The notes below the pieces were generated by a model. The model was not told where the DNA came from, made no database searches, and saw only the letters and a list, made by a program, of their open reading frames with translations. From Mesonia algae (GTDB lineage: Bacteria; Bacteroidota; Bacteroidia; Flavobacteriales; Flavobacteriaceae), in NCBI RefSeq assembly GCF_003253545.1, contig NZ_QKYV01000005.1, positions 124,001-188,000 on the forward strand: a stretch of 64,000 nucleotides of DNA. The letters are read 5' to 3'. This document shows, piece after piece, positions 36,862 to 46,432 of this stretch. Positions within the stretch are counted from its first letter, which is position 1. Every line of letters starts with the position of its first letter. The position numbers were made by a program, and so were the translations under genes.

Positions 36862-36869
36862 CAAATATA
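36862..36869 (-). promoter_or_regulatory. -7 promoter box (TATATTTG) for the mvaD operon
   Basis: Exact TAnnTTTG on the minus strand, 16 bases before the mvaD start codon. Confidence 0.6.
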
Positions 36870-36944
36870 ATCTTCATAAGTGCATTTTTAATGAGATTGT
36901 AAAAATAAATTTATAAATTACACTTGTCTAATCCTTTAGGTGAT

Positions 36945-37418
36945 ATGAGTAGTAAGCTAAAACATATTTCGATATCTATATTAGTCTGTTTGTTAATAGG
37001 ATTTATAGGAGCTATTGTAACACAATCTGGATTTGATAATTGGTACTTAAATATTCAACGACCTACGTTTAAACCTCCAAGCTGGATATTTGGTCCCGTT
37101 TGGACCGTATTATATATTTTAATGGGAGTGGCTTTGGGGCTAGTATGGGACAAAGGCTTACATCACGCTTGGGTTAAAACTGCTTTGTATCATTTTGGTT
37201 TTCTTCTTTTACTTAACACAGCTTGGTCTATTGTTTTTTTTGGTTTTAAATTGCCTATATTAAGTTTACTTATTATTGTCTCCCTATTAATACTTGTAAT
37301 CTTTACTATTAAATGGTTTAAAGTAGTTTCTCCATTTGCTGCCTATTTGTTAATTCCCTATTTAATTTGGTTGGCATTCATTACATTGCTTAACTATGAA
37401 ATTTGGAGACTTAATTAA
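36945..37418 (+). CDS. tspO: TspO/MBR family tryptophan-rich sensory protein
   Basis: The protein has 157 residues with five membrane helices. The Trp-rich first loop NWYLNIQRPTFKPPSWIFGPVWTVLYILMG and the later NTAWSIVFFGF segment are diagnostic. TspO proteins bind porphyrins and act in tetrapyrrole and stress signalling. The ATG at 36945 is chosen over a TTG 21 bases earlier because TTTAGG lies in front of it and the membrane helix begins soon after. The DUF421 gene follows after 9 bases. Confidence 0.9.
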   Translation: MSSKLKHISISILVCLLIGFIGAIVTQSGFDNWYLNIQRPTFKPPSWIFGPVWTVLYILMGVALGLVWDKGLHHAWVKTALYHFGFLLLLNTAWSIVFFGFKLPILSLLIIVSLLILVIFTIKWFKVVSPFAAYLLIPYLIWLAFITLLNYEIWRLN

Positions 37419-37427
37419 AATAATATT

Positions 37428-37949
37428 ATGAAAGAATGGTTTACGGCTTCGGCTACATCGTTGTATGCGATAATTTTGACAGCAATCGGAATTTACATAT
37501 GTACAATTGTTTATACTCGCTTAGCGGGTAAACGTAGCTTTTCAAAAATGTCTAGTTTTGATTTTGCTATGACGGTAGCCATAGGTTCTATTTTAGCAAC
37601 AACTATATTATCAAAATCTACTTCATTATTACAAGGTGCTATAGGATTGGCTTCGGTATATGTGTTACAACTATTTGTCGCTTTATTGAGAAGAAATAAG
37701 CAATTTCAAAGGTTAGTTGATAATAAGCCTGTATTGTTAATGGACGGACAAGAAATTTTACATGAGAATTTAAAAAAATCTCACGTTACCTTAGACGATT
37801 TAAAATCGAAACTTCGCGAAGCAAATGTATTAGAACTAAGTCAGGTTAGAGCGGTGATATTTGAAGCTACAGGCGATATTGCAGTCCTGCACACCAAAGA
37901 TGAAAATCAACGAATAGAGGATTTTATTCTAGAAGATGTCAAGCGTTAA
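37428..37949 (+). CDS. DUF421 (YetF-like) membrane protein
   Basis: The protein has 173 residues. Three N-terminal membrane helices contain YTRLAGKRSFSKMSSFDFAMTVAIGS, the signature of DUF421. The soluble C-terminal domain has DDLKSKLREANVLELSQVRAVIFEATGDIAVL. The family is of poorly defined function, with B. subtilis YetF as a relative. It is probably co-transcribed with tspO (9-base gap). Confidence 0.88.
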   Translation: MKEWFTASATSLYAIILTAIGIYICTIVYTRLAGKRSFSKMSSFDFAMTVAIGSILATTILSKSTSLLQGAIGLASVYVLQLFVALLRRNKQFQRLVDNKPVLLMDGQEILHENLKKSHVTLDDLKSKLREANVLELSQVRAVIFEATGDIAVLHTKDENQRIEDFILEDVKR

Positions 37950-37963
37950 TTTTGCTGAAGAAA

Positions 37964-38923
37964 TCAATAATTTGTCGTATTTCTTTGTTCTAATTTATTG
38001 GCAAAAATAGCAATGACAATTAATTGCAAAATATGATAAAGCATAATAGGTATTAGAAAAATACCAGCATTAGGCGAATTGCCAAATAGAATTTTTAGCA
38101 TAACACTCCCGTGCACTAAAGATTTTTTAGAACCGCAAAACTTGGCTGTAATTTGATCTTCTCTAGAAAAATGTAATCTCTTAGAGATATAATTTACTAA
38201 ATAATACACTGTAAAGAAGAGAATAGCTACTCCAGTTAGTATCGCCAAGAAATCCCAAACAGTTAATCCGTTAAAAATATTAGCTTTAAAGGAATGACTA
38301 AAACTGTTATATACAATAAGTACAATAACACTTTTATCAAAGATTGTAATTTTACTTTTGTATTTATTTACTAATGTTTTAGTGAATTTATGCAATGCGA
38401 AACCTAAGAAAAGAGGAAGTAAAATTTGTATGCTAAGCTTAGCAATTACATCGTAAAAAGAAATACTTCCCTGAGTATCTTCCATAAAAAAACTTAGCCA
38501 TAGCGGAGTTATCACCAAACCAATAATTCCCGATAAACTAGCATTAAAAATAGCTGCAGGAATATTTCCTTTGGCCAATGAAACCATCACAACAGAAGAT
38601 GATACTGTAGAAGGTAATGCTGCTAAAAATAAAAAAGCTAACCAATAGGTTTGGTTTTCTCCTTCAGTAACTAAAGGATAGAAAGTTAATACCAGTAAGG
38701 GGAAAATTACAAAAGTAGCCGCTTGAATTAAGATGTGGAGTTTATAATTACGCATACCAGCTTTTAGTTCGGCTGTAGATAATTTTAATCCGTAGAAGAA
38801 AAAAATAAAACCAATTCCCACATCGGTTATAGTTTCTAACGGTAAAACTTCAGAAAGTTGAGGAAAAACATAGCCTAAAAATATGGCGACCAATAAAGCT
38901 AGAATAAACAGGTGTTTTTTCAT
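37964..38923 (-). CDS. Bile acid:sodium symporter-like (SBF/YfeH) membrane protein
   Basis: The protein has 319 residues with about nine or ten membrane helices. The early segment FIFFFYGLKLSTAELKAGMRNYK and the CGSKKSLVHG motif are those of the SBF-like (YfeH/DUF4137) branch rather than true bile acid carriers. Substrate unknown. Its start codon overlaps the stop of the flavoprotein gene by one base (TAATG), so the two are translationally coupled. Confidence 0.85.
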   Translation of the reverse strand: MKKHLFILALLVAIFLGYVFPQLSEVLPLETITDVGIGFIFFFYGLKLSTAELKAGMRNYKLHILIQAATFVIFPLLVLTFYPLVTEGENQTYWLAFLFLAALPSTVSSSVVMVSLAKGNIPAAIFNASLSGIIGLVITPLWLSFFMEDTQGSISFYDVIAKLSIQILLPLFLGFALHKFTKTLVNKYKSKITIFDKSVIVLIVYNSFSHSFKANIFNGLTVWDFLAILTGVAILFFTVYYLVNYISKRLHFSREDQITAKFCGSKKSLVHGSVMLKILFGNSPNAGIFLIPIMLYHILQLIVIAIFANKLEQRNTTNY

Positions 38924-40137
38924 TACCTATTGCTTATTTCTTGAGCGGCTATAAAACTGCTTGTCCAAGCGTTTTGAAAATTGAACCCGCCTGTGATGGC
39001 ATCTATATTGGTTACTTCGCCAGCAAAAAACAAGTCTTTGTGTAATTTGCTTTCCATGGTTTTAAAGTTAATTTCTTTCAATTCTACACCTCCAGCAGTT
39101 ACAAATTCTTCTTTAAAAGTGCTTTTTCCTTGAATATGATAAACACCTTGCGTTAGTTCTTTTACTAAAGCTTGTAATTCTTTATGGCTTACTTCTGCCC
39201 AAATTCTATTTTCGGGAATACTGGCCACTACTAATTTTTGCCATAAACGTTTAGGTAGATCAAATTGGGCGTAGGTAGCCATTTGTTGTTTAGGATTTTG
39301 CTTTTTTAATTTTAAAAGTTGCTCTAATGTCGCTTCCGCGGAAGCGTAGCCAAGCCAGTTAATTTCTAACTGAAACTGATAGTTTTTCTCAAAAAGCCTT
39401 TGAGCTCCCCATGCCGAAAGTTTTAAAATTCCAGGTCCGCTAAACCCCCAATGCGTAATAAGTAAAGGACCCTCGCTCTCTAATTTTTCTCCAACCACCT
39501 TAACGGAAGCAAAAGTGCTAATTCCTGCTAAACCTTCTACACGAGAATCTCTGGTGTTAAATGTAAATAAGGAAGGGACAGGACTAATTATTTGATGATT
39601 TAAATGTTGGAGTTGATTCCATATTTTTGGATTACTACCTGTAGCAATAACCAGTTGTTGGGCTTGGTAATGACTAGATTTACAAGTTATTTTCCATAAT
39701 TCGCCTTCTTTTACAAAATCTTTTACGGGTTCTAAGGTGTTTATTTTGATGTTTAAATCTTGGGTTCTTTGCAAGAAACAATCAATAATGGTTTGGGAAG
39801 AATCAGATACAGGGAACATTCTTCCATCTTCTTCAATTTTAAGTTCTACACCTTGTTTTTCGAACCATTCAATCGTATCTCCTGTCATAAATTGATGAAA
39901 GGGTCCTAGTAACTCTCGTTCTCCTCTAGGATAGTTTTTTACCAATTCTTGCGGAATAAACTCTGCATGAGTGACATTACAACGTCCTCCACCAGAAATT
40001 TTTACTTTGGTAAGCACCTCCTTACCACGTTCTAGAATTAGAATATTTTTGTTTGGGTTATGTTCGGCAATTTGAATGGCGGTAAAAAAGCCAGCTGCAC
40101 CACCACCCACAATAATAACATCAAATACATTTCGCAT
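38923..40137 (-). CDS. HI0933/YhiN-family FAD/NAD(P)-binding flavoprotein
   Basis: The protein has 404 residues from the ATG at 40135-40137. The FAD loop VIIVGGGAAGFFTAIQIAE starts seven residues in, so no later start is possible. VKISGGGRCNVTHAEF and AITGGFNFQNAWTSSF are hallmarks of the HI0933 family. Its physiological reaction is not established. The message is probably leaderless because the promoter box ends only four bases before the ATG. A full 16-bp palindrome copy at 39331-39346 encodes A-S-A-E-A. Confidence 0.9.
   Translation of the reverse strand: MRNVFDVIIVGGGAAGFFTAIQIAEHNPNKNILILERGKEVLTKVKISGGGRCNVTHAEFIPQELVKNYPRGERELLGPFHQFMTGDTIEWFEKQGVELKIEEDGRMFPVSDSSQTIIDCFLQRTQDLNIKINTLEPVKDFVKEGELWKITCKSSHYQAQQLVIATGSNPKIWNQLQHLNHQIISPVPSLFTFNTRDSRVEGLAGISTFASVKVVGEKLESEGPLLITHWGFSGPGILKLSAWGAQRLFEKNYQFQLEINWLGYASAEATLEQLLKLKKQNPKQQMATYAQFDLPKRLWQKLVVASIPENRIWAEVSHKELQALVKELTQGVYHIQGKSTFKEEFVTAGGVELKEINFKTMESKLHKDLFFAGEVTNIDAITGGFNFQNAWTSSFIAAQEISNR
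39331..39346. repeat. Dispersed in-frame palindrome, copy (16 bp, perfect)
   Basis: CGCTTCCGCGGAAGCG, identical to the copy at 10308-10323, encoding A-S-A-E-A in the HI0933-family gene. Confidence 0.9.
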
Positions 40138-40141
40138 ACGA

Positions 40142-40149
40142 CAAAGATA
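40142..40149 (-). promoter_or_regulatory. -7 promoter box (TATCTTTG) abutting the HI0933-family start codon
   Basis: Exact TAnnTTTG on the minus strand, ending four bases before the ATG at 40137. A TTTG lies 15 bases further upstream (40165-40168), inside the terminator of the preceding gene. Confidence 0.6.
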
Positions 40150-40163
40150 GAATGCTATTAAAA

Positions 40164-40195
40164 ACAAAAAGAAAAGTTTTCACTTTTCTTTTTGT
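40164..40195 (-). terminator. Terminator after the T9SS beta-helix gene
   Basis: Perfect 13-base arms ACAAAAAGAAAAG / CTTTTCTTTTTGT with a six-base loop, followed by T residues on the minus strand. It overlaps the -33 region of the next gene. Confidence 0.75.
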
Positions 40196-40216
40196 AGACA
40201 GTTTAAATTTTACCTC

Positions 40217-41686
40217 TTATTGAATAATCAATTTTGTAAAAGCTTTTTTCTTGTTATTCTTAAATTCTAATAGGTAAAGCCCAGAAGATAAATCTGTGTT
40301 AATCTCATTAAGGTTGTTTGTCAATGAAAATGTTTTTATCTTTTTTCCGTTAAGGTTATAGATCGTTAATTGTTGAAAATTCTGTGTGTTTTCTATAGAA
40401 AAGTTTCCAAAAGAAGGATTGGGGTAAACATTAATTTGTAAAGTCTCGTTAGAAGAAGCACTAAAATCGGCACAAGTAAAAGGAGTAAAAATTACTTCTC
40501 CTAAAGATGCATCATCTGTTTGATGAAAAATATATGGCTCAACTGCATTAGCATCACTCAAGGTAATATCTTCTTCCCAGCAGTTATAGACAGCCTGTAT
40601 GGTATTATCGGTATTATTATAAAGCGCGTAAACAACTCCATTATTACCGTTTTCAGAAAAAATATTATCTCCAGGATCATTGAGGGTTCCTAAGTCGATA
40701 GAAGCTTCTCCTATAAGTGTAATTCCCCAAAGGTTGTTTCTAATCTCATTATTTCTAGCAACCACTGTTTGAGTCTCGGCATTTGAATTTAGAGAAATAC
40801 CACTACCTCCAGAAAAAGGAAGGTTTTGAGTATTGTTGTCTTCAATAATATTGTTTCTTATGTAAGCAAATGAATTACCTCCAGCGATGGTTATACCATA
40901 ACGGTTATTGGTTATGGTATTGTTGTCAATTATAGCTCTTACTTCTCCTCCCAAAATATTTGCTATGGCAATACCACCAATTAAATCTAAAGAAGTATCT
41001 CCCAAAATAGTGTTGTTAGTAATTCTTAAAGTATCTATACCTGTAGCTCCCATGTTTATTTGAGGTCTATTTAAGTTAGACTGGCTATTCCCTTCTAAGT
41101 AATTTCCTTTTATCGTTGCAGATACTGTTTGATTAGCTCCCGATGAAATAGCTGGTAAATCATTATATGTGAAATTGTTATTTTCTATAAGCGGAGCTCC
41201 GTTAGATAAAGAAACAACAGCTCCTGTTGCTACACCAGAAACATTATTAGAAAGAAAACTTTCGGTTAATGTAAAGTTGGGTGTGATAACTTTTAAACCT
41301 CCACCGTAGGTTATAGAGGTGTTATTAATAAGAACATCAGCATTTTGTTCAAATCTAAAACCTTCGTAAGGATTGGTATTATCAACTGCTTTGATTACAA
41401 TTTGATCATTTCCTGCATCGCACGTAAAGAAACCTTCAATAGTAATTAAAATATCAGCAGCGATATTTAAAGTTTCGGGAGTACTAATTGTAAAAGTATC
41501 GGTAGGAGCTATAATTAAATCTTCCGTTAAGGTATACTCCGTTCCGTTGTAACTCAATGTACTCGGACTTAGATTTAAGATATCGTTCAAATCGTAATTT
41601 CCTCCAATATTTGGAGTAGTATAGCTTTGAGCTGAAACTATCAACGTACAAGCTAAAAAGAGAAATAGTGTTGTAATTTTTTTCAT
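40217..41686 (-). CDS. Secreted right-handed beta-helix protein with T9SS type A sorting domain
   Basis: The protein has 489 residues. A signal peptide (about 1-19, ending VSAQ) is followed by a long stretch of N-rich repeats (NNTITNNRYGITIAG, RNNIIEDN, RNNEIRNNLWGITL), typical of a parallel beta-helix of the NosD/PbH1 kind. Residues about 415-489 are a type A sorting domain with INVYPNPSFGNFSIEN and the final LYLLEFKNNKKKAFTKLIIQ. It should cross the outer membrane through T9SS. No catalytic residues could be identified; a role in polysaccharide binding is a guess. Confidence 0.83.
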   Translation of the reverse strand: MKKITTLFLFLACTLIVSAQSYTTPNIGGNYDLNDILNLSPSTLSYNGTEYTLTEDLIIAPTDTFTISTPETLNIAADILITIEGFFTCDAGNDQIVIKAVDNTNPYEGFRFEQNADVLINNTSITYGGGLKVITPNFTLTESFLSNNVSGVATGAVVSLSNGAPLIENNNFTYNDLPAISSGANQTVSATIKGNYLEGNSQSNLNRPQINMGATGIDTLRITNNTILGDTSLDLIGGIAIANILGGEVRAIIDNNTITNNRYGITIAGGNSFAYIRNNIIEDNNTQNLPFSGGSGISLNSNAETQTVVARNNEIRNNLWGITLIGEASIDLGTLNDPGDNIFSENGNNGVVYALYNNTDNTIQAVYNCWEEDITLSDANAVEPYIFHQTDDASLGEVIFTPFTCADFSASSNETLQINVYPNPSFGNFSIENTQNFQQLTIYNLNGKKIKTFSLTNNLNEINTDLSSGLYLLEFKNNKKKAFTKLIIQ

Positions 41687-41873
41687 AGTATAGTTTTAAT
41701 GATAAAACTACGATTTTCTCTGCATAACAAAAAAAGGAATGAGATTGACTCAGGAAGTCGAAAATAGAAGTGGTTTCAAATCAATTAAGTAAGCAATTTA
41801 ATTTTTTGATAATCTTTAGGTAATCTACGCCTAAAAATACTCTATTAAGTTTACTGCATAACTTTTATCACTT

Positions 41874-43733
41874 ATGCGACTTTCTTTTAAAACACTTAGT
41901 TTTTTTTTGTCTTGCTTGCTTGTTATGCTATTTTTTGTCTTTTCTTCTTTTTCTGAAAAAACTGATTATCTGTATAAAAGTAATAGATTTTGGGCTTATG
42001 CAGATGAGCTACAAACGTCTTTGGTACATTTAGATTCGACTGCTAATGCTTATAAATTACATACAACAGAAATTGAAAATGTAAGGGCGGCAGTTAAATT
42101 GGCTCGACTTTCTTATAAAAAGATTGAGTTCTACTTAGCTTTTTACCATCAAGAATATGTAAACGAACATATTAATGGAGCACCTTTATTACATATAAAA
42201 AAATCGGGTATGCTGCCTGATGTTATTCCGCCGGAAGGCTTACAGGTATTAGATGAATTAGTTCATGAAGATGAGGAAAATTTAGACGCTAATCTAATCG
42301 CTTCTAATAGTAGAAAACTTTTTAATGCTTATCAATTATTATATAAAGGCTTAAAAACAAAAACAATTGAACCCGAGAACGAAATTGCTGCTATGCGATT
42401 GGGGTTGGTTAGAATTTTCACATTGGGAGTTACAGGTTTTGATACTCCAGGTTCACTCAACGTTATAGAGGAAGCTAGAGTCTCGATGGAAGCTATGAAT
42501 GCCTTTTTAGAAGATTTTTATCAACATGCTCCGTCAAAAGAATTAAAAGAAGTAATTAGTCTTTTTTCTAAATCTATTCACTATTTAAAACAACCTACTT
42601 CTTTTGAAGATTTTGATAGACTGGTATTTTTAAAAACCTATATCAATCCTTTATATCAAAAATTAGGAAAATTAGAACAAAAAGAAGTTCCAGACTTTCT
42701 CTCTTATGTTTCTGCGTGGAATCCTAAGAGTAAATCTATATTTTCTGAAGATTTTCTTAACCCTTATTTCTTTACGGAATTAAAAAATGAAGAAGACTCT
42801 AAAGCCTTAAATAGCCTAGGAGAGAAACTTTTTTATGATTCCGCGTTAAGCGATAATCAACAAATAAGTTGTGCTTCTTGCCATAATCCTAAGTTAGCGT
42901 TTACCGATGGGCAACCAAAATCATTAAGTAATATAGAAGGGAACACGGTGTTAAGAAACTCTCCCACATTACTTAATGCAGTTTATGCCGAACGGTTTTT
43001 CTATGACCTACGAGCTTTTTCGTTAGAGCAGCAAGCAGAGCATGTTATTTTTAATCCAGAAGAATTTAATACTGCCTACGATGCGATTTTAAAAAAATTG
43101 ACAAGCAATGGAGTATATGCTAGTAGTTTTAAAAAGATTTTTGGTAAAGATCAAATTAATAGAGAAAACTTTTCTAAAGCTCTATCCTCTTATGTGCTTT
43201 CCCTAACCAGTTTTGATAGTGAGTTTGATAAATTTATAAACAATGATGATGTTACATTATCAAAAGATATAAAAAATGGTTTCAATTTATTTATGGGAAA
43301 AGCCAATTGTGCTACCTGTCATTTTCCACCTACTTTTTCGGGACTTGTACCTCCTTTTTATAGTGATTCTGAAAGTGAAATTTTAGGTGTCTTAAAAAAT
43401 CCACAAACTCAAGAAGTTGTATTAGATAGTGATGAAGGCCGTTGGGAAAATAAAATTTTTGAAGAAAAAGCTTGGATCTATGAAAAATCATTTAAAACGA
43501 CAACCGTAAGAAACGCTGGACTAACAGCGCCGTATTTTCATAATGGAGCTTACAATACTTTGGAGGAAGTTATTGACTTTTATAATGATGGAGGAGGAGA
43601 AGGCAAAGGCTTAAAAGTGATTAATCAAACCTTATCTCCAGATCCTTTAAATCTTTCTGATAAAGAAAAACAAGATTTAATAGCATTTATTAAATCTTTG
43701 AATGGAGAAGAAGCAGTAAAATTAAATCAATGA
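41874..43733 (+). CDS. Di-heme cytochrome c peroxidase (MauG/CcpA class) with N-terminal helical imelysin-like region
   Basis: The protein has 619 residues. After a signal or anchor (about 5-24), residues about 30-280 are all-helical and resemble the imelysin/EfeO-type fold (VRAAVKLARLSYKKIEFYLAF). The C-terminal di-heme peroxidase domain carries two CxxCH sites, C333-A-S-C336-H337 and C479-A-T-C482-H483, and a GLTAPYFHNGAYNTLEEVIDFY ending. It reduces hydrogen peroxide or oxidises a protein partner in the periplasm. The N-terminal fold assignment is tentative. The phosphatase gene follows 193 bases downstream. Confidence 0.8.
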   Translation: MRLSFKTLSFFLSCLLVMLFFVFSSFSEKTDYLYKSNRFWAYADELQTSLVHLDSTANAYKLHTTEIENVRAAVKLARLSYKKIEFYLAFYHQEYVNEHINGAPLLHIKKSGMLPDVIPPEGLQVLDELVHEDEENLDANLIASNSRKLFNAYQLLYKGLKTKTIEPENEIAAMRLGLVRIFTLGVTGFDTPGSLNVIEEARVSMEAMNAFLEDFYQHAPSKELKEVISLFSKSIHYLKQPTSFEDFDRLVFLKTYINPLYQKLGKLEQKEVPDFLSYVSAWNPKSKSIFSEDFLNPYFFTELKNEEDSKALNSLGEKLFYDSALSDNQQISCASCHNPKLAFTDGQPKSLSNIEGNTVLRNSPTLLNAVYAERFFYDLRAFSLEQQAEHVIFNPEEFNTAYDAILKKLTSNGVYASSFKKIFGKDQINRENFSKALSSYVLSLTSFDSEFDKFINNDDVTLSKDIKNGFNLFMGKANCATCHFPPTFSGLVPPFYSDSESEILGVLKNPQTQEVVLDSDEGRWENKIFEEKAWIYEKSFKTTTVRNAGLTAPYFHNGAYNTLEEVIDFYNDGGGEGKGLKVINQTLSPDPLNLSDKEKQDLIAFIKSLNGEEAVKLNQ

Positions 43734-43886
43734 TTTTACGTAAGCTGTTATTCTTTAGAGTTTTGATTAAAACCACTTAACAGGGAGTTTACATTCATAA
43801 CTTTAATCTAAGGCTAACTTAACCTAGCTAACTTTTATATAAAATAAGCTTAAAGCGGAATTTAGGTCAAGTACATATTCAACCTC

Positions 43887-43894
43887 TACTTTTG
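43887..43894 (+). promoter_or_regulatory. -7 promoter box (TACTTTTG) for the PhoX-like gene
   Basis: Exact TAnnTTTG, 32 bases before the ATG at 43927. No convincing TTTG -33 element was seen. Confidence 0.5.
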
Positions 43895-43926
43895 ACTTGA
43901 AATTATAAACCTCAAAAACTTTAACA

Positions 43927-46404
43927 ATGAAAAAAAATTCCTTTCTAGGTCTTGTTGCACTTTCAGTTTTTTCTGTAGGAGTTCAAGCAAAAAATTTTAA
44001 TGACAATTGTAGAGAGCTACCTCAAAAAGAATTAAACGAAAATTCTTCAGTAGTGCTATCAAGTGTTGAAACATTTATAAATACAGGAAGTCTGTGGTCT
44101 TACAATGATACAGGAGTAGATTTAGGTTCTTCTTGGAAAGATGCAAATTATGACGCGTCTGCTTGGGCAACAGGAAATGCTATTTTAGGATATGGAGATG
44201 GAGTAGAAACCACCGCTTTAAATTATGGTCCAGATGCAAATAATAAGTATCCTACGTATTACTTTCGTCATGAGTTTCAAGTAACTAATGCAGCTTCATA
44301 TGAAGACTTAGTGTTAAATATCATGCAGGATGATGGCGTTGTGGTTTACCTTAACGGAACTGAAGTATCTAGGTTAAATATGCCTACAGGAGCTGTTACC
44401 TATAATACTTATGCAACTTCTACTGTGGGAGGTTCTAGTGAAGGTGAATATACCGCTATTAACCTAGTAAATAACTTACAAGAAGGTAATAATGTAATTG
44501 CTGTAGAGTTGCATCAAGCCACGGCTAGTAGCTCAGATTTGCGTTTTGATTTATACTTAGTAGAAGAATTTGTATCAAATTTTGACTGTAGCAATCCACA
44601 TATTGGATGCTTTTCTTCTATAGTTCCTACCGCTCAACAAAGTCATATGATAATTCCTCAAGAACATCGTTTCCAAATGATCTTTAAACAAGGTGATGCT
44701 TATATGGATGGTAGTGGTAACGTCCCAGGAAATAATGACTTTACAGGATATGTGCCAATTAATGGGAGTAGTGAATTAGGTTATGTATCGGTTAATCATG
44801 AAAATAACCCTGGAGGAGTTTCAATTTTAGATGTAAACTTTAACGATCAAACTTTATTGTGGGAAGTAAGCAATACGAGACCAGTAGATTTATACAATAC
44901 CGCTTTGGTAACTACGGTAAGAAACTGTTCGGGTGGAGTAACACCTTGGGGAACCGTGGTTACTGCAGAAGAGTCTACTAATGGTGGAGATGTTAACAAC
45001 GATGGGTACGAAGATGTGGGATGGTTAGTAGAAATTGATCCAGTAACTGCAGAAGTAATGGATTATGGAAATGGTCAAGAGAAACTTTGGGCTATGGGAA
45101 GAATGAAGCATGAGAATGTGGTAGTAAGCGACGATTCTACTACAGCTTATTATGGTGAAGATGGTGGTACAGATTGTGTGTACAAATATGTTATGGACAC
45201 TCCTGGTGATTTAACTGCAGGTACCTTATATGTATTAGTTTTAGACGCACCGCTTGTAAATAATGATCCTACTTCTACAACCGCACAGTGGGTTCAAGTT
45301 CCTAATACAACCACTGCAGAAAGAAATAATGTAACCACGGCTGCAGCTGCTCTTGGCGGAACAAATTTTAATGGAGTTGAAGACTGTGAAATAAGTCCGC
45401 TTGACGGAAAAATTTACTTCACTGCTAAAGGAAAAAGTAGAACCTATAGATTTACAGACAACGGATCTACAGTTGCAAATTTTGAAACTTTTGTAGGAGG
45501 AATGAGTTACGAAATTTCATCTACACAAGGAAGTTATACAGAACCTTGGGGAGGAGGAAATGACAATCTTACTTTTGATGATAAAGGAAACCTTTGGGTA
45601 TTACAAGATGGTGGTAACAATTACATTTGGGTAGTGCGTCCAGACCATACACAAACGACGCCTAATGTAGAGTTGTTTGCTTCTATGCCTGCAGGATCGG
45701 AGCCAACAGGATTAACTTTTACACCAGATTTTAAATATGGTTTCTTTTCTATACAACATCCAAGTGGCTCTAATGTAGCTCAACAAGATGCTACTTTTAA
45801 TGATGTGACATTTAATGCTTCAGCAACGGTGGTATTTGCATTAAACGAGAATTTAGGAGCTCAAACACCAGTAAGTGATTTTATCGCAGATGAAGTTCTA
45901 GTTGAAGAAGGTGATGCCGTTACTTTTACAGATCTTACTTCTAACAATCCAACGACTTGGGAATGGACTTTTGAAGGAGGTACTCCAGCAACGTCTACAG
46001 ATGAAAACCCAATGGTGACTTATGATACAGAGGGGATTTACTCGGTAACATTAAAGACGACTAATGTTGCAGGAAATAATGAGGTAATTAAAACTGATTA
46101 TATCGTTGTAGAGGATGAGCTAAGTGCTGTAAGTAATTTGAAGGATATCGTAAGTATTTATCCTAATCCAACTCAGGGAAATGTATATGTTGGAATAAAA
46201 GATGTTTCAGGTCAGGATATAGAAATTCAGGTATTTGATCTTTTAGGAAGAAAAGTAACCGAAATCAACGGAATGCAAACAACAGGAAGCAAGCAAGAAT
46301 TAAGACTCAACTTTTCTGAGTTTTCTAGCTCAGATCAATTGTATATCGTTGAGGTAAAAATTGGAAATAAAACAGCTAGATATAAAGTTTTAAAGTCTAA
46401 CTAA
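43927..46404 (+). CDS. PhoX-like (DUF839) secreted phosphatase with PKD and T9SS sorting domains
   Basis: The protein has 825 residues. A signal peptide (about 1-21) leads into a beta-sandwich region (about 50-210, with DDGVVVYLNGTEVSRL). The central beta-propeller is PhoX/DUF839-like (about 220-660, with YVSVNHENNPGG and GGVTPWGTVVTAEES). Then come a PKD domain (about 665-740, WEWTFEGGTPATSTDENP) and a type A sorting domain (YPNPTQGN to the end). PhoX enzymes release phosphate from esters using calcium and iron. Whether this member is an active phosphatase is inferred. A terminator follows at 46433-46468. Confidence 0.85.
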   Translation: MKKNSFLGLVALSVFSVGVQAKNFNDNCRELPQKELNENSSVVLSSVETFINTGSLWSYNDTGVDLGSSWKDANYDASAWATGNAILGYGDGVETTALNYGPDANNKYPTYYFRHEFQVTNAASYEDLVLNIMQDDGVVVYLNGTEVSRLNMPTGAVTYNTYATSTVGGSSEGEYTAINLVNNLQEGNNVIAVELHQATASSSDLRFDLYLVEEFVSNFDCSNPHIGCFSSIVPTAQQSHMIIPQEHRFQMIFKQGDAYMDGSGNVPGNNDFTGYVPINGSSELGYVSVNHENNPGGVSILDVNFNDQTLLWEVSNTRPVDLYNTALVTTVRNCSGGVTPWGTVVTAEESTNGGDVNNDGYEDVGWLVEIDPVTAEVMDYGNGQEKLWAMGRMKHENVVVSDDSTTAYYGEDGGTDCVYKYVMDTPGDLTAGTLYVLVLDAPLVNNDPTSTTAQWVQVPNTTTAERNNVTTAAAALGGTNFNGVEDCEISPLDGKIYFTAKGKSRTYRFTDNGSTVANFETFVGGMSYEISSTQGSYTEPWGGGNDNLTFDDKGNLWVLQDGGNNYIWVVRPDHTQTTPNVELFASMPAGSEPTGLTFTPDFKYGFFSIQHPSGSNVAQQDATFNDVTFNASATVVFALNENLGAQTPVSDFIADEVLVEEGDAVTFTDLTSNNPTTWEWTFEGGTPATSTDENPMVTYDTEGIYSVTLKTTNVAGNNEVIKTDYIVVEDELSAVSNLKDIVSIYPNPTQGNVYVGIKDVSGQDIEIQVFDLLGRKVTEINGMQTTGSKQELRLNFSEFSSSDQLYIVEVKIGNKTARYKVLKSN

Positions 46405-46432
46405 AAACTTTTTTCAACCATGTTTATGGTAA

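Noticed and set aside
40600-41300. Asn-rich repeats in the T9SS protein considered as a DNA tandem repeat
   Set aside because: The repeats are protein-level beta-helix turns with diverged DNA, not a nucleotide repeat array.
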